Assembly (NCBI GenBank): GCA_035235625.1
Contig: CP141140.1
Coordinates: forward strand, 64,992,782 to 65,056,781
From: Saururus chinensis
Taxonomy: Eukaryota; Streptophyta; Magnoliopsida; Piperales; Saururaceae
Length of the DNA stretch: 64,000 nt
Direction of reading: 5' to 3'
The notes beneath the pieces are model-generated. The model was not told the DNA's origin and ran no database searches. It worked only from the letters and a program-made list of their open reading frames with translations. Shown here piece after piece: positions 24,801-38,400 of the stretch (positions are counted from its first letter, which is position 1; each line of letters begins with the position of its first letter). The position numbers and the translations under genes were made by a program.

Positions 24801-27800
24801 GGCAAAAAACATCCTTTCTGTAAAGGGGTTTCTAGAATTTTTTTCTTTATGATTACATGTGGATGTCTATTGATTATCTTTAAAGGACTTTATTAATGTA
24901 CTGGCCGGTCACTAGATTTACAATGCAATCTTTTGGTTAATCAATTTTAAAAAAAAAATTTATTGAGTACACCACTTATGTAATTTTGTGAGAGAGTGTA
25001 CACTATAGACACATTGTAACCTTCACCAGAACTCAAGGATTACATATGGAGGCGAATGTAGTCATAGGGAATTAATGTACATTTTTTTCTCTTTTAGGGG
25101 CCTTAGTGCTTACAACTTGTACATTTTGTTAATTTTTTTAAGGACTCTACATGGATTGTGGACTATATTTGTTAATTGTGGTGTGTGATGTTGGGAACTT
25201 GGCCGAATCCCAAAAGCCTGTTAACAAAATTGACGAAAAGGCTCTTGTTAATTTTATTTGTTTATTTATTTATTTATTATTGTTTGATAATTATTTACAG
25301 TTATCTTATTAATTGAGATGGTGATATGCACAAATCAAGTTCCCATACCCGTTGGGATGACTTAGAAGTGGCTAAAGTATTCTAAGTTATTTTCAATGTG
25401 TGAATCATATAGACTATCACTATGAGGTGCATAGATTCATATACATAAATCATGTGTTGTCAAGAAATTTTGATTATATAACAATGATTATCATCCGGCC
25501 CCACAAATAGATGGTAGTTATAGTCATATGATTAGGATAGGGTGTAGGTAATATATATATAGCATATGGGTGAATCCCTAGGCCCATAGGTGTGAGTTTT
25601 TCCTATAATGTATCACGTATAACCCACTAATATTATCATGAAACAAAATGACTATTTGTTTCTATACAGTTCTAGTAACTTTCACGTAGAATGTAACCCT
25701 TTCCCAAAATGAGGTTCAAAATTTTTACTAGTAAATTTTAGCATTGGTTATTTCATACTTTGGTTTGTATCTTGCCCTATTAATTATTTGTATATATTTA
25801 TTCTTTTATTACAGCTTATCCGTCTTTTATTTCTAACTCTAATCAACACCTTCCATTATTGTATATGGACAATTTTTTGGATTGGAAAGAAAAAATATTT
25901 TGATTATTAGGGTACATGGACTTGGATTTAGCGTTCATATAGATGTACCCATCAAGTACACCAAGTGAGGTCGCATTATTTGAAAAGTAGGAGTGGTCTA
26001 ACCGCTTAAGTATGTGAAGTCTCACATAAATAAAAGCATTAGGAGATTCATCCAAAAATACGCTACAATGACACAAATTTTGAAAGTTATTAAAGCTCAA
26101 TTCAAGAGTTCTTATAAAGTTTTCGTCTGCAACTTAATGTCATCATCTATGAGGCTAACAGATGACAAAGGGGTGCAAGAACATATCCTGCAGATGTGTT
26201 ACATTGATAATCAATTAAACAACATGAAAATAAGGATTGATGATACCTTTTTGGTTCACTTTATCCTTAACTCCCTACATGCACTATATGAGTCATTAAA
26301 GATTTCTTACAATACAAATAACACTCAATGGTTAGTCAATGATCTTCTGAGTACGTGTGTCTAGGAAGAAGAGATAATTAAGAAAAAGAAACTAGAAAAT
26401 GCTCATTTAGTTTTTCATAAATGACAAAAGAAGAAAAATTATAATACTCTAAAGAAAAAAACTGGTAAATGTGTACCAATGAAGTCTACTGGCATCACTA
26501 AGAAAACCAAATATTTTTCTTGCAAGAAGAAATGACATATCAAGAAAGATTACCCTAAATACCAGAATTTGCTTGCCAAGAAATGAGGTAAATTCATAAC
26601 TTTTGTATGTTATGAATCTAATTATGTTGATTCTCATCATTATAATACATGATGGATTGGTTCTGGTTTTACAATCTATGTTTCTACTGTCATGTAGGAG
26701 TTTCTCAAATCAAGGAAACCAAATGATGGGGAGCACAATATTTATTCAGGGAATAAGATGTGTTCAAAGGTTGAAAGTGTTCGAACATATCGACTTGTTC
26801 TTCATACGGAATACATTTTAGATTTAGAGAGAAGTTTTTATATCGCAAAGTTTTTTAAAGAATCTAGTTTCTGTGTCAAGAATAGTGCTTTTAAAGTTTT
26901 TATATTGCAAAGTTTTTTAAAGAATTTAGTTTTTATATTGCGAAGTTTTAAGCTTATGGCTTTAATTTTTAGTTTATGAATTTATTATTATTTTATTATT
27001 AAAGATTCGATTACCATTGGTTCTTATTCCTTGATAGATGAATTATATTGTGTCTCTTTGCATATTTTTTTTGAACAATATATGATGTCTGTGCAAGATA
27101 GTGATTAAAAGGAATTCCTCCATGTTATAGAATTGGCGTTTATGGCATATGTCCATTGACTGCTTAAAGAGATTAGTAAGAGGAGTATTAAAAACTCTTA
27201 AACTTTATTGATCTTGAGACATGTATAGATTCTATAAAGGGAAAGTCGACTAACAAGTCTTTTAAGGGTACTAAAAGGCATGATGAGAAACTAGGAATCA
27301 TACACACTGATATTTGTAGACCATATAGTACACCCTATCTGAATAATCATAAGTATTTTATTACTTTTATAGATAATCATACCCAATACATGTATCTCTA
27401 TCTCTTAAATGAAAAGACTGAAGCATTTAATGCCTTTAAGGCTCAATAAGGCAGACGTAGAGAAAACAATCTAGCCTGAGTATCAAAATTGTTATCACAG
27501 ATGAGGAAATGGAATACTATAGCAAGTACATAGAGAGTGAGCAAAAACCTGATCCATTTGCGCAGTTCCTACAAGAAAATGATATTGTAGCACAATACAC
27601 ATTACCGGGCACACTACAATAAAATAGTGTGGCAAAAAGAAGGAACAATACTTTAATGGACATGGTGAGGAGCATGATTAATAACTCATCTCTTCCTCTC
27701 AATATGTTGAGTAAAGCCTTAAAGACAACCATGTATATTTTAAATTAAGTTTCATCTAAAGTTGTTCTTAAAATATCATTTAAGCTATGAAATGGATGAA

Positions 27801-29106
27801 AACTAAGTTTAGATCATGTACACCTTTGGGCTTGTCGTATTGAGGTTTAGGTATACAATCCACTTGAGAAGAAGCTTGACCCTAAAACTGTCAATAGTTT
27901 TTTCATTGGCTATGACAAAAGGTCTACGGGTTATAGGTTTATTGTCCCTCACACGTCCCTATAGTAGTCAAAGTACAGAATGCACGTTTTCTTGAGAATG
28001 ACAACTTGAGTAGGAGTATTTCCCCAAAACATATTGTGTTTAAGGAAGTACAAGTTTCAGTTCTTTTACCCACATCTAGTCGAGGATCATATGTTGTATA
28101 ACCAATGGTAATTCCAAAGCAACTTATCATTCTACCACCATCCCCTCAAGAACAAGTTGTTGAAGTGCCTATTATACAAGTACCTCCACCTCTGGATCAA
28201 ATAGGACTTCAACAATCCTCAAGAATAAGGAAATTTTTAGTCTATTATGACTATAATGTATACCTATGGGAGTGATTTATTATGTATTCATAGGCCATGA
28301 ATGAATATAAGTTCATCAAGTGGTATGATACCATGTAGAATGAGATGAAATTTATAGCTGATAATCAAGTCTGAGATCTTGTAAAGTTACTGCAGGGCAC
28401 TAGGGCTCTTGGCTGTAGATTATAAAACTAAATTAGATCTATCTTGTAACATTAGTAAATATAAGGTCTGACTTATTACAAAAGGTTTTCTTAAAAAAGA
28501 TAATGTCGATTATAATGAAACATAGGCCAGGAATGAATATAAGTTCATTAAGTGGTATGATACCATGCAGAATGAGATGAAATTTATAGCTGATAATCAA
28601 GTCTGAGATCTTGTAAAGTTACTGCGGGGCACTAGGGCTCTTGGCTGCAGATGAGTCTATAAGACTAAACTAGATCTATCTTGTAACATTAGCAAATATA
28701 AGGTCTGACTTATTACAAAAGGTTTTCTTAAAAAAGATAATGTCGATTATAATGAAACATTCTCTCCAGTTTTACGAATGATTCATTCAGAATTATTTTA
28801 GCCCTTGTAGCTCATTTTGACCAGAATTACATCAAATGGATGTAAAGATAGAGTTCTTAAATGGGGATCTTGAGGAAGAATCAACTTGAAGGATTCACCT
28901 CAGATGATGTAAGTCATTTAGTTTGTAGACTCAAGAAGTCAATATACAAACTTAAACAAGCCTCCCGACAGTGGTATTTGAAGTTCAAAAATATTATTAC
29001 TTCATTTGGTTTTAAGGAGAACATTGTTGATCAATGTATATACCTTAAGGTTAGTATGAATCATTACACATTTTTGGTCTTATATATTGATGGCATTCTA
29101 CTTGTA

Positions 29107-29470
29107 TGTTGGGCTTATTTTGAATTAAAAAAGAAGGTGGCCCAACTGTCTAATTGACACATGTTTTGAGCTTTCAAAACTGTGTGGATAATGGGCCTTA
29201 ATCAAAATGCCCGTTAAGTTGTGATTTTAGTGGCAAATCTAGACTGTTGCCTTATCTCTGGATAGAAGGTTAGGATTTTAGGGTTCTTAACAATAGTGTC
29301 CTTGTTTATTTATAAATACACTATTAGCTATCCTAATACGGTGCTCTAAACAAGAATTAATCTCACTCAAGTTCTAAATCTTGTCACATTGTGAGGATTT
29401 GTAAAACTTTAATAGAAAAAAACTTCATTAAAGGGGGTAAAACCTAATCCCATTATATGTTATTCCATCA
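29107..29470 (+). repeat. 3' LTR of the copia copy
   Basis: A 364-bp LTR starting TGTTGGGCTTA and ending TTCCATCA. It is clearly homologous to 23691-24090 along its length, with many substitutions and small gaps. Confidence 0.85.
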
Positions 29471-30111
29471 TCGATCACTAGTGTCACTTTTTTCATTTCA
29501 TGACTGCTCAGATCATAGACGTCAAATTATGAAAATTGTAAATCAGCTTCTATCTAACTAAATAGTTTTACTTGTTTTACCTTTTACATATGAAGATACG
29601 ATTTCAGAAATCTTCCTTTAGCTAGCCTTAAATTACACATAACTCAAACTTCCATAGTTTTCTTTCGCATAATTTTTAAAAACAAATTTTCAAATTTAAG
29701 AAAAAGAAACAAAAACTCAACTTTTAAAGTTTAGGGTGTTTATTAATTAAAAATAACAAAAAAGCCTCTCAATTTCATCCATCATGTTCCAAGTTTAGTT
29801 TATTGTTAAAAAAACAACTTTTCTCTCAACTGGTAGTCATGGCTACCGAAGGCAATCGTCTTAGTTAGGTGTTGATTGATGGTGGTAAAGGGGGAGCTAC
29901 ATACAAGGCCAATAGCTATAGAAGGTAGTGATGGCAATGATAATATTTTAATAAAAAATATAATATATTTTAAAATTTTAATTTAAAATAAAAAAAATAT
30001 TTTTATCTTTTGGCCAATTCCCTTGGTCAATTTATGAGATTGTGAGTAATTTTAGAGAGTTTTATGACCTTTATTTAACATTATTTTTTATAAAATATCA
30101 TAAAAAATAAA

Positions 30112-30221
30112 ATCTCTTTATCCTACATTAATAGCAACATTTGGTTTTTTTTTAAAATAAACTAGTTTTTAATTTATTTTAAAAAACTAAATATTGGTAT
30201 TAAAGTGAGACAAATAGAGTA
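30112..30221. mobile_element. Degenerate Stowaway-like MITE
   Basis: It has the internal core shared by the other copies here (CATTAATAGC, then AAAATAAACTAGTTTTTAAT) and a right end GAGACAAATAGAG before TA. The left end is eroded. Confidence 0.5.
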
Positions 30222-31045
30222 TAGTTGTTGAAAGGCCAAGATAGTTTTTGTTATTTTGTAACTAGAATATTGTCCACTTTCCCTTGCTTTCTATTCAAGC
30301 TCCATCCCTTTGATTCCAAGAAAATTAGTTCAAATGCGTGTCACACAATCTGATCACCATATGTTGGGCTCCATTTTCAACTCCAGAATTACTAGCGCAT
30401 CCCATCACAAGAAAACCCTATTAGACCTAAGCAAGTGAAAAGCCATTTGGTAATTCTTTTTATTTTTGGAAACTGCTCTGTATGGGAAACGTTTTTAATA
30501 TTCCGTTCAAAAATTAAACCCAACGTAAGAAACATATGAGAACGTTTGGTATTTAAGATCGATAACACATGCATTAGTGTCAATAATAGTATTACTAATG
30601 TATGCTAATATGTGTAGTCAATCTCATAGATAAAGGCTCTCGTATGTTTCTTGTGCTAGGCTCATTGTTAGAGCAGAACATTAAAAATACTTCTTTACAA
30701 TAATTTTTAGTGTCATTCTTTTCTTATCATGCACAATTTTTAGTGTCAATTTTTTCTTCTCAGAAAGCAAGTCCAGTTATCTTTTGTTAACAATACGGAT
30801 AATATGTTCTCATAAGAATGCATACCAATATTGGGTTGACGCTAATACAACCTTCACTCAGAGACACAGGCAAAGACGATGAAAATTTGGATGAATGGGA
30901 AGTGTTCTATACTGAAGTCAATCCAATTGTCTCATTGGTTGTTCCAATTGGGATACCAAGAATCCTTAAAGGCCCATTTAAGCCGCCCAACCCAATAATC
31001 TTTCAAACGGTAGATTAAATGGGCCGTTTAGGACCTTCCATTTAA

Positions 31046-31231
31046 TTGATTTCAAGACGAAGGGCCCCAGTTTGTTTTGAGTACAATATTAGCATCCAGG
31101 AGCCGCTGAAAGCTGGAGAAAATAGGATCAACCATCTTCGTCGAGAAGCTAACTTTGTCGCGGATATCTTTAGCTTCTTTTTGCTAGCTCTTGTGCTACT
31201 TCTTCTGCTTGGGGAATTAAGTTCTGGATAG
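31046..31231 (+). mobile_element. Fragment like a LINE RNase H domain
   Basis: One plus-strand frame reads INHLRREANFVADIFS. This resembles the conserved REAN-VAD segment of RNase H-like domains in plant non-LTR retrotransposons and related reverse-transcriptase-like proteins. Only about 60 codons are open. It is a remnant at most. Confidence 0.4.
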
Positions 31232-32284
31232 AAATATGTAATCAAGTACGTAGCTAGATTTTTCAACTTCATAGTACTTTTTGGTTAAATGATATTGTTA
31301 AACACATACAAAGAGAAAAGCACTTAATGGTGTAATTCGGATTTAAGAAAATGATATTCTTATTTACTTTGTCTACACAAAAAACCTACTCTCTTCTCTG
31401 ATTTTTTTGAAAAAAAATAAAATCTCCTTATTATCATATGTGACTCAATTTCTTTATCTAATATGAGGCTGGAATGTCTTTTAGTACAAAGGAAATGAAA
31501 TAGGAATATCAGTTTCCTGTATTTATTAATTTACGTAGGGTTGGGAAGGAGCTCCATGATTCATGTACTGCCGGTTGGCACTGCTCTCTTGCACTTTCCT
31601 TTCCTCGAAAATCAATTAACCTTTCCATTCTGATGTAGATACTCGTGCAGCCCACCTTTCGAATCTTTCCACGAGGCAGAGAGGAATTAAAGGTGGTCCC
31701 AATTTTAGGCCAAGCAACAGCTTTGGCGTCTTGCTAACTGCTGACTCAGAAAACCAAAGTCAAGTGTCATATCTTAAAACTGTGTGCAAGAAAATATTAC
31801 AAGATTCTCTCTCTGGTGAAATGGTCATCACAACGTAGTACAGGAAACATGTACATCATCCCGCAACTTCTGGGCTGCTTCCCTTGCTCGTCCTCGACCA
31901 AATCTGTCCTTCCGAGAGTTATTCATCCATCCTTAGCACGTTAGCGCACATTAACTTCAGTGGCATGGATATTAAGGTGCACTAGCATGTCATATGTCAA
32001 TCTTAAATATCGATGGCTCTAAACCATTCCTGGCATTGGGCTCATAATAAAGTTCCAACTCAGAAAATCCTATTAGACCTATTCTTATGCTTTGTACCGT
32101 GTAGGAAGGGGTTTGCTTTCTCGTGATCGGCCGCCCAAACTTGTTCTTGTTCTTGCGGTTGATTTGTTTTAGTTGCTGCTTGTGGATGTTGGCTATTCCG
32201 AAACCACGTTAACTTGGATCTTAATTTGCTTATGGTGGTTGGCTGCTTCTCCTTACTGCTATTTGTTTGTGATTTGGTTTTAAA

Positions 32285-32384
32285 TCTCTGTTTCAAAATA
32301 AATGTCCTACATATTTTTTTTAAAAATAAATTAAAATTAATTTATTAAATTTAATATGATACTTATTATAGAACAGAGGGAGTA
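32285..32384. mobile_element. Stowaway-like MITE
   Basis: It begins CTCTGTTTCAAAATAAATG and ends GAACAGAGGGAG before TA. It shares the AAAATAAATTAAAATTAATT core of the other copies. Confidence 0.65.
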
Positions 32385-32694
32385 TTTAGTATTGCTTGCC
32401 TTGCTTTATAATCAACTCCCTTAGGATCAAATACTAGCTAGCTTTGATTATTATTTTATTTTCGCTGTGTTTGTAACTTGTAAGTAAAACAGTGGTAATA
32501 TAAATCGTCATTTTAAGAGATTAGTCAAGACATAGCAAACAAAAAACGTGAATTTACATGTCATATTAATCAGTTGGCAAAATCAGTTAACATTTAGGTA
32601 GAAAACCAGTAATGAAAGCATTCTGAAGTTGAGGGTGCAAATAGCACGACAGGAGGAGATTTTATGTTTTTCGGTTTCACGTATCACTTAGAGT

Positions 32695-32752
32695 TACCCT
32701 ATAAGAAAAGTCACTGGCATTGCTGATTCTCTAGCTAAGCGAGGGACATGAT
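32695..32752 (+). mobile_element. Second LINE RNase H-like scrap
   Basis: A short plus-strand frame reads KVTGIADSLAKRG, which matches the usual end of LINE RNase H domains (NRVADSLAKRG). It is very short, so it is a weak call. Confidence 0.3.
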
Positions 32753-33522
32753 CAATGAACACTGAGTGGAGACTGAGATCATAGATTTGGAAACTAAAGA
32801 GAATATTCTCGACAATATGTTCATAACTCGTTGAACACTAATCCTATTTCCATCGAATTAGCCATTTTTTTCTGCATATTTGAGTCATGACATGTATAAT
32901 TGCGACAAGTACGAAAATAATTATAATTGACTTTAATATAGTATGTAATATATATGATACTAACACCAACTGTTGCGTAAAATATAATCACATCAGGCAA
33001 TGGGAGATTCGGCAACTATCCAAATCTTAATCTCTAATAGCCGATAAGGACATCATTAGGTCTCTTACCATGGACATATACGCAAAATTTGTTCATTTTC
33101 AAAATGGACACTTAGCCTTAGTATGGGACAGAAGGAGTAGATTTTTAGCAAATATATTTTTGAAACTAGACATGGAAGGCTTATGTCAGTCCAAGGTTAA
33201 AAAAATTCAATATGGTCCATCCGGTCATTGAACGTCCTCAATCCATTATAATATTTTATGATTTCGACATATAAGTTGATCAGAGGGTTAGTAGTAGTTG
33301 AAGAAACCTAATTTGTAATCAGCTTAGATAATCGACGATCGAGTATAGCTGACTTGCTGCATAAAAAATTACTTGTCCGTGTGTATGGCGTAAATAACGT
33401 GAGTTTTCTAAGTTTATTACCTAGGCCGCCGTACATGCATATGGTTTTCTCGGACGGTTTCAACAACTTGAGAAAACAAAAGCCTTTTCACCTACGGAAT
33501 AGATTATAAATGATTTATCATA

Positions 33523-34157
33523 GAACGTAGTTATTTAAACCCCACAATTTTCTCTATGTCCCCCATGTCTTCTTTACCCCAACCTCTTTTATTAAAATTT
33601 CTCACATATCTCTCATATTTAAAAAAAATTACCTCACTTCTACCTACTTTTCCTCTCTTCGCCGACTAAAATTTGGACACCAGCGGTGGCCAAATGGGCT
33701 GGGCCTGCACGCTGGACCAGTCATGCTCAGCCTGCGCACCGGCCAAATCTAGTTGGCATCAAGCATATAGGTCAGACTAGTTTGCACACTGGCCAAATCT
33801 GGCTAGTGCAGGCCAGTCCGGCATGACCACAGGATGGCCAAATTTGGCCGACACAGGCCAGTCCAGTTTACATGCATGCCAAAATGGCCTGCATTGGGCA
33901 GATTTGGCCGGCGCAGGCCAGGTGCACGCCGGGCATAGAAGGCCCATTTGGCCACCGCCGAAGTAGGAATAGTCGCTAGAGTTGGAATAATCGCTGGATT
34001 TTTACTCACCAGAGAAAAAAGAGATGGGGTTTAATGTAATGGGGAGAAGCATGAGCAAAATGAGGGGGGAAATATGGGGGAATAAAGTAAAAAAATCTCT
34101 TTTTCTGCTTTCTTTGGGGTACACTGAAAAAATAGTGGGGTCTAAATAGCCGCGTTC
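33523..34157. mobile_element. Mutator-like non-autonomous element with GC-rich core
   Basis: A 635-bp element. The left end GAACGTAGTTATTTAAACCC and the inverted right end GAACGCGGCTATTTAGACCC agree at 16 of 20 bases, and the similarity runs on through CCCCAC. The flanks are TTTATCATA (33514-33522) and TTTATTATA (34158-34166), a 9-bp duplication with one mismatch, the length typical of Mutator. The middle (about 33665-33960) is GC-rich and made of imperfect repeats of words such as TGGCCAAATYTGGC and CAGGCCAGTC. No transposase is present. Confidence 0.8.
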
Positions 34158-34166
34158 TTTATTATA

Positions 34167-35412
34167 TTACTACTGTCATTTTTATCTATATACGACTGTT
34201 CTATTGTATAAACGGTATAGGTTATTTCATATTTGTTCCGTTTACTATTGTTTGGTTGCTTGATAGGTTAATCATTATTTATTTACCCCTTTATAAGAAC
34301 TAATAATTTAGCATAATCTCATACTTTTCTAAACATGGCTAAAATTGAAAATCAAATCAAACAACAAACAATATAACATATTTATTGCTACCAACTTTAA
34401 AAGTTATCATATATTTGAAGACATCATTGTTGTGACCCAAAAAAAAAGTTAAAATAAAAAACTATAACATCAAATACGTAGACATTGTATTTCATAAAAT
34501 AGTTAATTAATCTCTAGCTTTATTCATTTTCTTCAAAAAGCTTTCAATTTGAAAGAGTTGCCTTATGTAACCTTAAGTTGTAAACTATATCTTGGACAAT
34601 TATTTTCATGAAACCTATTCAGAAATTATATTCCATAAATTTAGGTAATTAATGAAGCATTTTTCATTTATTTTCTATTCATAAAATGAACATTATTAAT
34701 TAGTAACTTTCATATCACATACTTCTTCTATCATGTGACAAGTGTTCGATTGAAAAATAATTATCTTATAAAGAATGCCTCATTTTCCCGTGTGTGTGGT
34801 CCCCAACATAGTTGAGGTTTATAATTTTTTTGTTTCGTACGAAGTTGCAAGGAAAAAAAGGCTGACAGATGCCCGTGGTCCATCCCCGCATACTAGTTTA
34901 ATTTCTATGTTATAAAACAGAATTTTAGTCACAAGATACGTGTGGTCGTCCCATTGATTGCATCGATCAGTCGGCCATCAAGCGCTATCTCATTCTTTGA
35001 ATGAGATATATATCTTTTCCGGTGAATTTATTTGAAAATTATTTTTTATGCTCTTAATCTATGTACTACTCAGATTAAGGATTATAAAAGAGCCGTTAAT
35101 ATTTAAAAGTCGATGGCATACATACTAAGTACACGTTAATATCAAGTCACGTTAGTGTGTTCACCGTCAAAATTGATAAACGACTGACTTCCGTATGATC
35201 CTTAATCCTCAAGGAACATTGAAAATACTTCCATTTCCTTTCCTTGGTCTAATTCCGAGGGCCTTCCTTGCAATGTTCATTGACCTTTCTAATTATCTCC
35301 ATCTTCCCCATATCTATCTTGGGCCTCCTTGTTTCTTACTTATTGTTAGGGATAAAGTTGGCGCTGAGTTGCCAATTTCTGCAAATGCTGTGAGTTGTGA
35401 CTCTTCTTTTTC
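34167..35412. other. Intergenic region upstream of the receptor-like protein
   Basis: AT-rich and without a gene. The proximal 250 bases should carry the promoter. A W-box core TTGACC lies at 35280-35285 and an inverted TTGAC near 35164; such sites bind WRKY factors in defence genes, but they are frequent by chance. I find no convincing TATA box. Confidence 0.4.
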
Positions 35413-38400
35413 ATGATGACGCTCCTACTCTTATCCACTCTAGTGCTCTGTGTTCTCATGCAGCTCGCCCTCTTTCAGGCCAGATGCCTCCCAAAACAAA
35501 CCTTGGCTCTCATGCACTTGAAGCAGGCCTTGTTCGACCCTTCACACCTAGCCTCCTGGAACTCCACCCTCGACTGCTGCCAGTGGCCGGGAATCAGCTG
35601 TGACTCCGCCGGCACCCATGTCACTGGCGTCGAGCTCACCGGCTTGTCGTTCACCGGCACCGTTGACTCGGCTTCTCTTGGGCAGTTTGTGAAGTTGAAG
35701 TCCTTGACCCTCCACTCCAACCATTTCATCTCCTCCTCGGCACTCGGCAAGCTACACCAGCTTCCTGCTCTCACTCATCTCAACCTCTCCCGCTCCGGCT
35801 ACTCCTACGAGATTGCAGCACCGGCGATATCTCACATCCGGTCCTTAATCTCCCTTGATCTCTCATCAGAGCCATCCGTGGGAAGGTCCTTCAATCTCAA
35901 AGCCCTTGTTGCAAACTTGTCTAAACTGGAAGAGCTCTATCTTGATGGGATAAATATCTCTTCTCATAGTACTGAATGGAGTGAGATTCTTGCCTCGTCG
36001 CTTCCTAAACTTCGCTTACTTAGTCTCGGCAACTGCTCCATCTCTGGCCCTTTGAGACCTTCCCTCTTGAATCTCACCCATCTCACCTCTCTCAGCCTCC
36101 ACTCAAACGATCTTGCTTCACCAGTTCCAGCCTTTTTGTCCAGCTTATCTTCTTTGCAAATCCTTAATCTCAGCTCATGCAATCTGGTTGGAGAGTTTCC
36201 TCAAAGTGTTGTAAGAATCAGAAGTCTGAGGACACTGGACGTGAGCTCCAATCCAAGCTTAGCTGGTCGGATCCCGGACTTTCCTAAAAGCACTTCCATT
36301 CATGAGCTCAGACTCTCCAACACAAAATTCTCTGGCCAATTACCGGATTCTATCTGTAAGCTTTCTAACTTGGCCATAATGCAATTCAGCAAGTCTAATT
36401 ACAATGGAAGCTTGCCACCATGTCTCTCGGACCGTACAAGTCTTGTGTTCCTTGACCTCTCATCAAACAACTTCACTGGACAGGTCCCCCCATTGGCAAA
36501 GTTGACCCAGCTTGCTTATATAGACCTTTCTAACAATAGATTCAGCGGTCCAATTCCCCATATTGGAGACAAACTTGTACATTTACAAGCTCTCAAGCTG
36601 CAAAACAATGGGTTTAATGGGTCCATCCCGTCTTCGTTGTTTACTATACCATCTCTACAAATTCTGCAGCTCCAGCAAAATAAGCTTAGTGGTGAGATTA
36701 ATGACTTTAGCAGTAAATTAGACACTTCATCTCTTATGATTGTTAATTTGGGCAGTAATCACTTTAATGGGTCCATTCACAAGTCCTTGTTTGAGTTGCC
36801 CAGGCTTTTAGTACTGGAACTTTCTTCAAACAACTTCTCCGGTGCAGTGGAACTTTCCTGGTTGGAGAACCTCAAATATCTAAACATATTAGGACTCTCA
36901 AACTGTGGTCTCTCAGTCCAGACCTCGGTTAGCAACTTCTCCCAACTTCGGACATTAAAACTGAGTTCTTGTAACCTCACTCAAGTACCTGAGTTCTTGA
37001 GGAATCAAACCATATTGCTGGAGTTGGACCTCTCAAACAATTTCATCCGTGGTGATATTCCGAAATGGATATGGGAGATGGAGAGCCTGACCCATTTGAA
37101 TCTTTCCAACAATATTCTCACAGGCCTAGAACAACCGCACAACAATATTTCAGTAGAAATGCTTGATCTCCATTCCAACCTGCTTCAAGGCCCTATCCCA
37201 CTCCCTTCCAGCTCTCTCTTCTCAGGGGCAATTCTGGATTTCTCGAACAATAAGTTCAACTCTACCATCCCCTCTGACATCGGCACATACCTCTCAGTCA
37301 CCATCTTCTTCTCTCTTGCAAACAACTCACTCCATGGAACTATACCAGAATCTATTTGTGCGGCACTAAACTTGAGAGCTCTCTATTTGTCCCGCAACAG
37401 CTTGAGTGGACCCATCCCACCATGCCTCCTTAAAATGAACCATCTCCTTGTACTCAACCTGGCTGAGAATTTTCTTAGAGGCACCATACCGAATTTATTT
37501 TCCCTTGGATGCAAATTAAGAATCTTGGAGCTATTTGGGAATCAATTACAAGGACCAGTTCCACTTTCCTTGCAAGAGTGTAAGGACCTTGAAGTCTTGA
37601 ACATTGGGAATAACACGATCAATGATGAATTTCCTGGCTGGTTGGCAAGAACTCCAAATTTGCTAGTCCTGGTCTTGGGTGAGAATGAATTCCATGGACC
37701 CATTGTGGCCCAGACTAATGCGCTGCAAAATTTACAAATCATAGACTTGTCCATGAACAATTTTTCTGGTATGATTCCACCTGAATGTTTTCATGGCTGG
37801 AAAGCGATGATGGCCGGCAACCACACGGAGAATCTAGTGAACAATGATGACCAGGAGCCTGATGTCCATGACTTTAAAATCAAGGTAAGCATATTTGGAT
37901 CACTTGACTACCACGCCACTGTGACTATCACTAGCAAAGGCCTTGAACTCAAGTATCAGGTGACAACCTTCCTGACATCCATAGATTTTTCCTCCAACAA
38001 CTTGAAAGGTGTCATTCCAGACAGCATTGGGAATTTAACAGAGCTTCATTTGCTCAACCTGTCCCATAATGCACTCACTGGAAACATTCCTGGATCATTT
38101 GGTAACCTTACACAGCTTGAATCTCTGGACCTTTCCGTCAACAATCTCACTGGTCATATCCCGTATTCCTTAGCACAGATACCTCGTCTGCCTTTTCTGA
38201 ATCTCTCTTATAATGATCTGGAGGGGAAAATACCAGAAAGTACTCAGTTTGGTACTTTTAATATTTCGTCGTTTGAAGGAAATGAAAGACTTTGTGGACC
38301 ACCCCTGAGTAAGAAATGCGGAGATCCAGGTGGTGGTGAAGGAACTTTGCGGTCAGATGGAGGCGACCATGTTCAATGGATTTGGATAGCACTTGAATCA

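Larger units (their letters stand above)
23691..29470 (+). mobile_element. Old Ty1/copia retrotransposon copy
   Basis: Two related LTRs (23691-24090 and 29107-29470) begin TGTTGGGCTT and end YCATCA. Between them, on the plus strand, lie a decayed initiator-Met-type primer site (24093-24104), gag-like sequence near 26.0-26.4 kb, a decayed zinc-knuckle region near 26.5 kb, integrase-like sequence near 27.2-27.9 kb and reverse-transcriptase-like sequence at about 28.3-29.1 kb. Integrase before reverse transcriptase is the copia order. There is an internal tandem duplication in the pol part. The LTRs differ at roughly a fifth to a quarter of aligned positions by eye, so the copy is several million years old. 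It is thoroughly broken, with well over ten breaks. The flanking pentamers (TCATT and TCGAT) no longer match. Confidence 0.88.
29471..33513. other. Intergenic region with transposon scraps
   Basis: No intact gene is seen. The region contains two Stowaway-like relics and two short LINE-type RNase H matches, listed separately. The remaining sequence is AT-rich without recognisable structure. Confidence 0.5.

Noticed and set aside
36516-36725. Minus-strand open frames inside the receptor-like protein gene
   Set aside because: They are shadows of the 1054-codon plus-strand gene, whose LRR pattern is unambiguous.
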